This document shows, piece by piece, positions 63,636-64,000 of a stretch of 64,000 nt of DNA (positions are counted from its first letter, which is position 1; each line of letters opens with the position of its first letter). The stretch covers positions 62,001-126,000 of the forward strand of contig NZ_JARGNH010000003.1 in the NCBI RefSeq assembly GCF_029213205.1. The letters run 5' to 3'. Both the position numbers and the translations under genes were made by a program. The notes below the pieces were generated by a model. The model saw only the letters and a program-made list of their open reading frames with translations. It was not told where the DNA came from and ran no database searches. Source of the stretch: Pseudooceanicola sp. (GTDB taxonomy: Bacteria > Pseudomonadota > Alphaproteobacteria > Rhodobacterales > Rhodobacteraceae).

Positions 63636-64000
63636 TGACCTATTGCGTCGGGATCCAATTGCAGGCCGGGATCGTGTTCATGGCCGATACCCGGACCAAT
63701 TCCGGCGTCGATAACGTGTCAATCTTTCGCAAGATGTTCACCTTTGCGACCCCCGGCGACCGCTCGATCACTCTGATGACCAGCGGCAATCTGGCGACCA
63801 CCCAGGCGGTGGTCAGCCTGCTGCAGGAACGCTCCAAGCGTCCCTCGGATCGGGCGCCGGATATTCTGCAATGTGAATCGATGTTCCAGGTCGCACAGCT
63901 GGTGGGCGCGACGCTGAAAGAGGTGATCGCTGCGCACAGCGATGCCGGCATGCGCGCTGACAGCGCCTTTGGCGCGACGCTGATCCTGGGCGGTCAGATC
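63636..64000 (+). CDS. Anbu (bacterial proteasome homologue), C-terminus beyond right edge
   Basis: Proteasome-type N-terminal-nucleophile hydrolase of the Anbu/BPH family. The first 121 codons are visible, beginning MTYCVGIQLQAGIVFMADTR. After Met removal Thr1 would be the nucleophile; the Asp of ADTR and the Lys of IFRKMF sit at the positions of the proteasome catalytic D17/K33. AGGAGAG precedes the ATG at 63636. With the three genes upstream it forms the conserved ATP-grasp/alpha-E/transglutaminase/Anbu set. Confidence 0.93.

Overview
The window is one gene-dense stretch of a GC-rich alphaproteobacterial chromosome, most likely from the Rhodobacteraceae (Roseobacter group). This rests on strongly GC-ending codons, an RpoH2-type sigma factor, the tamA/tamB pair, very short ATGA/TGATG gene junctions, and intergenic elements of the type CTTC..CTC..CCAAAATATCCCGGGGG followed by a GGGGGC/GCCCCC hairpin, which I recall as common in this family. 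I saw no tRNA, rRNA, CRISPR array, transposase or prophage gene.

Layout. 1-6.8 kb: ftsK (cut by the left edge), a PLP aminotransferase and an amidase on the minus strand, then a UbiH-type hydroxylase on plus. 6.9-17.2 kb: a nitrogen-scavenging locus. On minus it holds a LysR regulator, a BMP-type ABC importer, formamidase AmiF, biuret hydrolase BiuH, the importer ATPase, a second cysteine hydrolase and a cupin. Divergently on plus lies allophanate hydrolase AtzF. Biuret would go to allophanate plus ammonia (BiuH), then to CO2 plus ammonia (AtzF). An identical 13-mer of the LysR type (T-N11-A) lies upstream of both arms. 17.4-22.7 kb: rpmI-rplT, pheS, an ASCH-domain gene and pheT. 22.7-31.6 kb: a GST, mscL, an Lrp-type regulator with a striking inverted repeat at its start, a composite repeat, a GMC oxidoreductase, a flavodoxin-like protein, a zinc alcohol dehydrogenase, a BaiN-like flavoprotein and a DEAD-box helicase.

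31.8-40.6 kb is a catabolic block of unknown substrate: enoyl-CoA hydratase, ADP-forming acyl-CoA synthetase, a cyclase-family hydrolase behind a 28-bp tandem duplication, a hotdog dehydratase, an IclR regulator and a lone molybdopterin hydroxylase subunit. 40.6-46.6 kb: a GST with a Cys-bearing tail, a phosphatase plus CobU/CobP pair (cobalamin), rpoH2, coaBC, dut and a membrane-anchored MoeB/ThiF-like protein. 46.6-53.0 kb: an M3 peptidase, a guanidine-II (mini-ykkC) riboswitch in front of a Gdx/SugE guanidinium exporter, an alpha/beta hydrolase coupled to an SCP2-like gene broken by an in-frame TGA, a cell-wall amidase and a DUF2189-like membrane protein. 53.0-58.9 kb: tamB and tamA. 59.2-64 kb: an HSL-type hydrolase and the four-gene Anbu-proteasome cluster (circularly permuted ATP-grasp, alpha-E, transglutaminase-like, Anbu; the last cut by the right edge).

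The most informative points are the biuret/formamide regulon with its predicted operator, the guanidine-II riboswitch-exporter unit, the nonsense codon in the SCP2-like gene, the tandem duplication before the cyclase gene, and the Anbu cluster.
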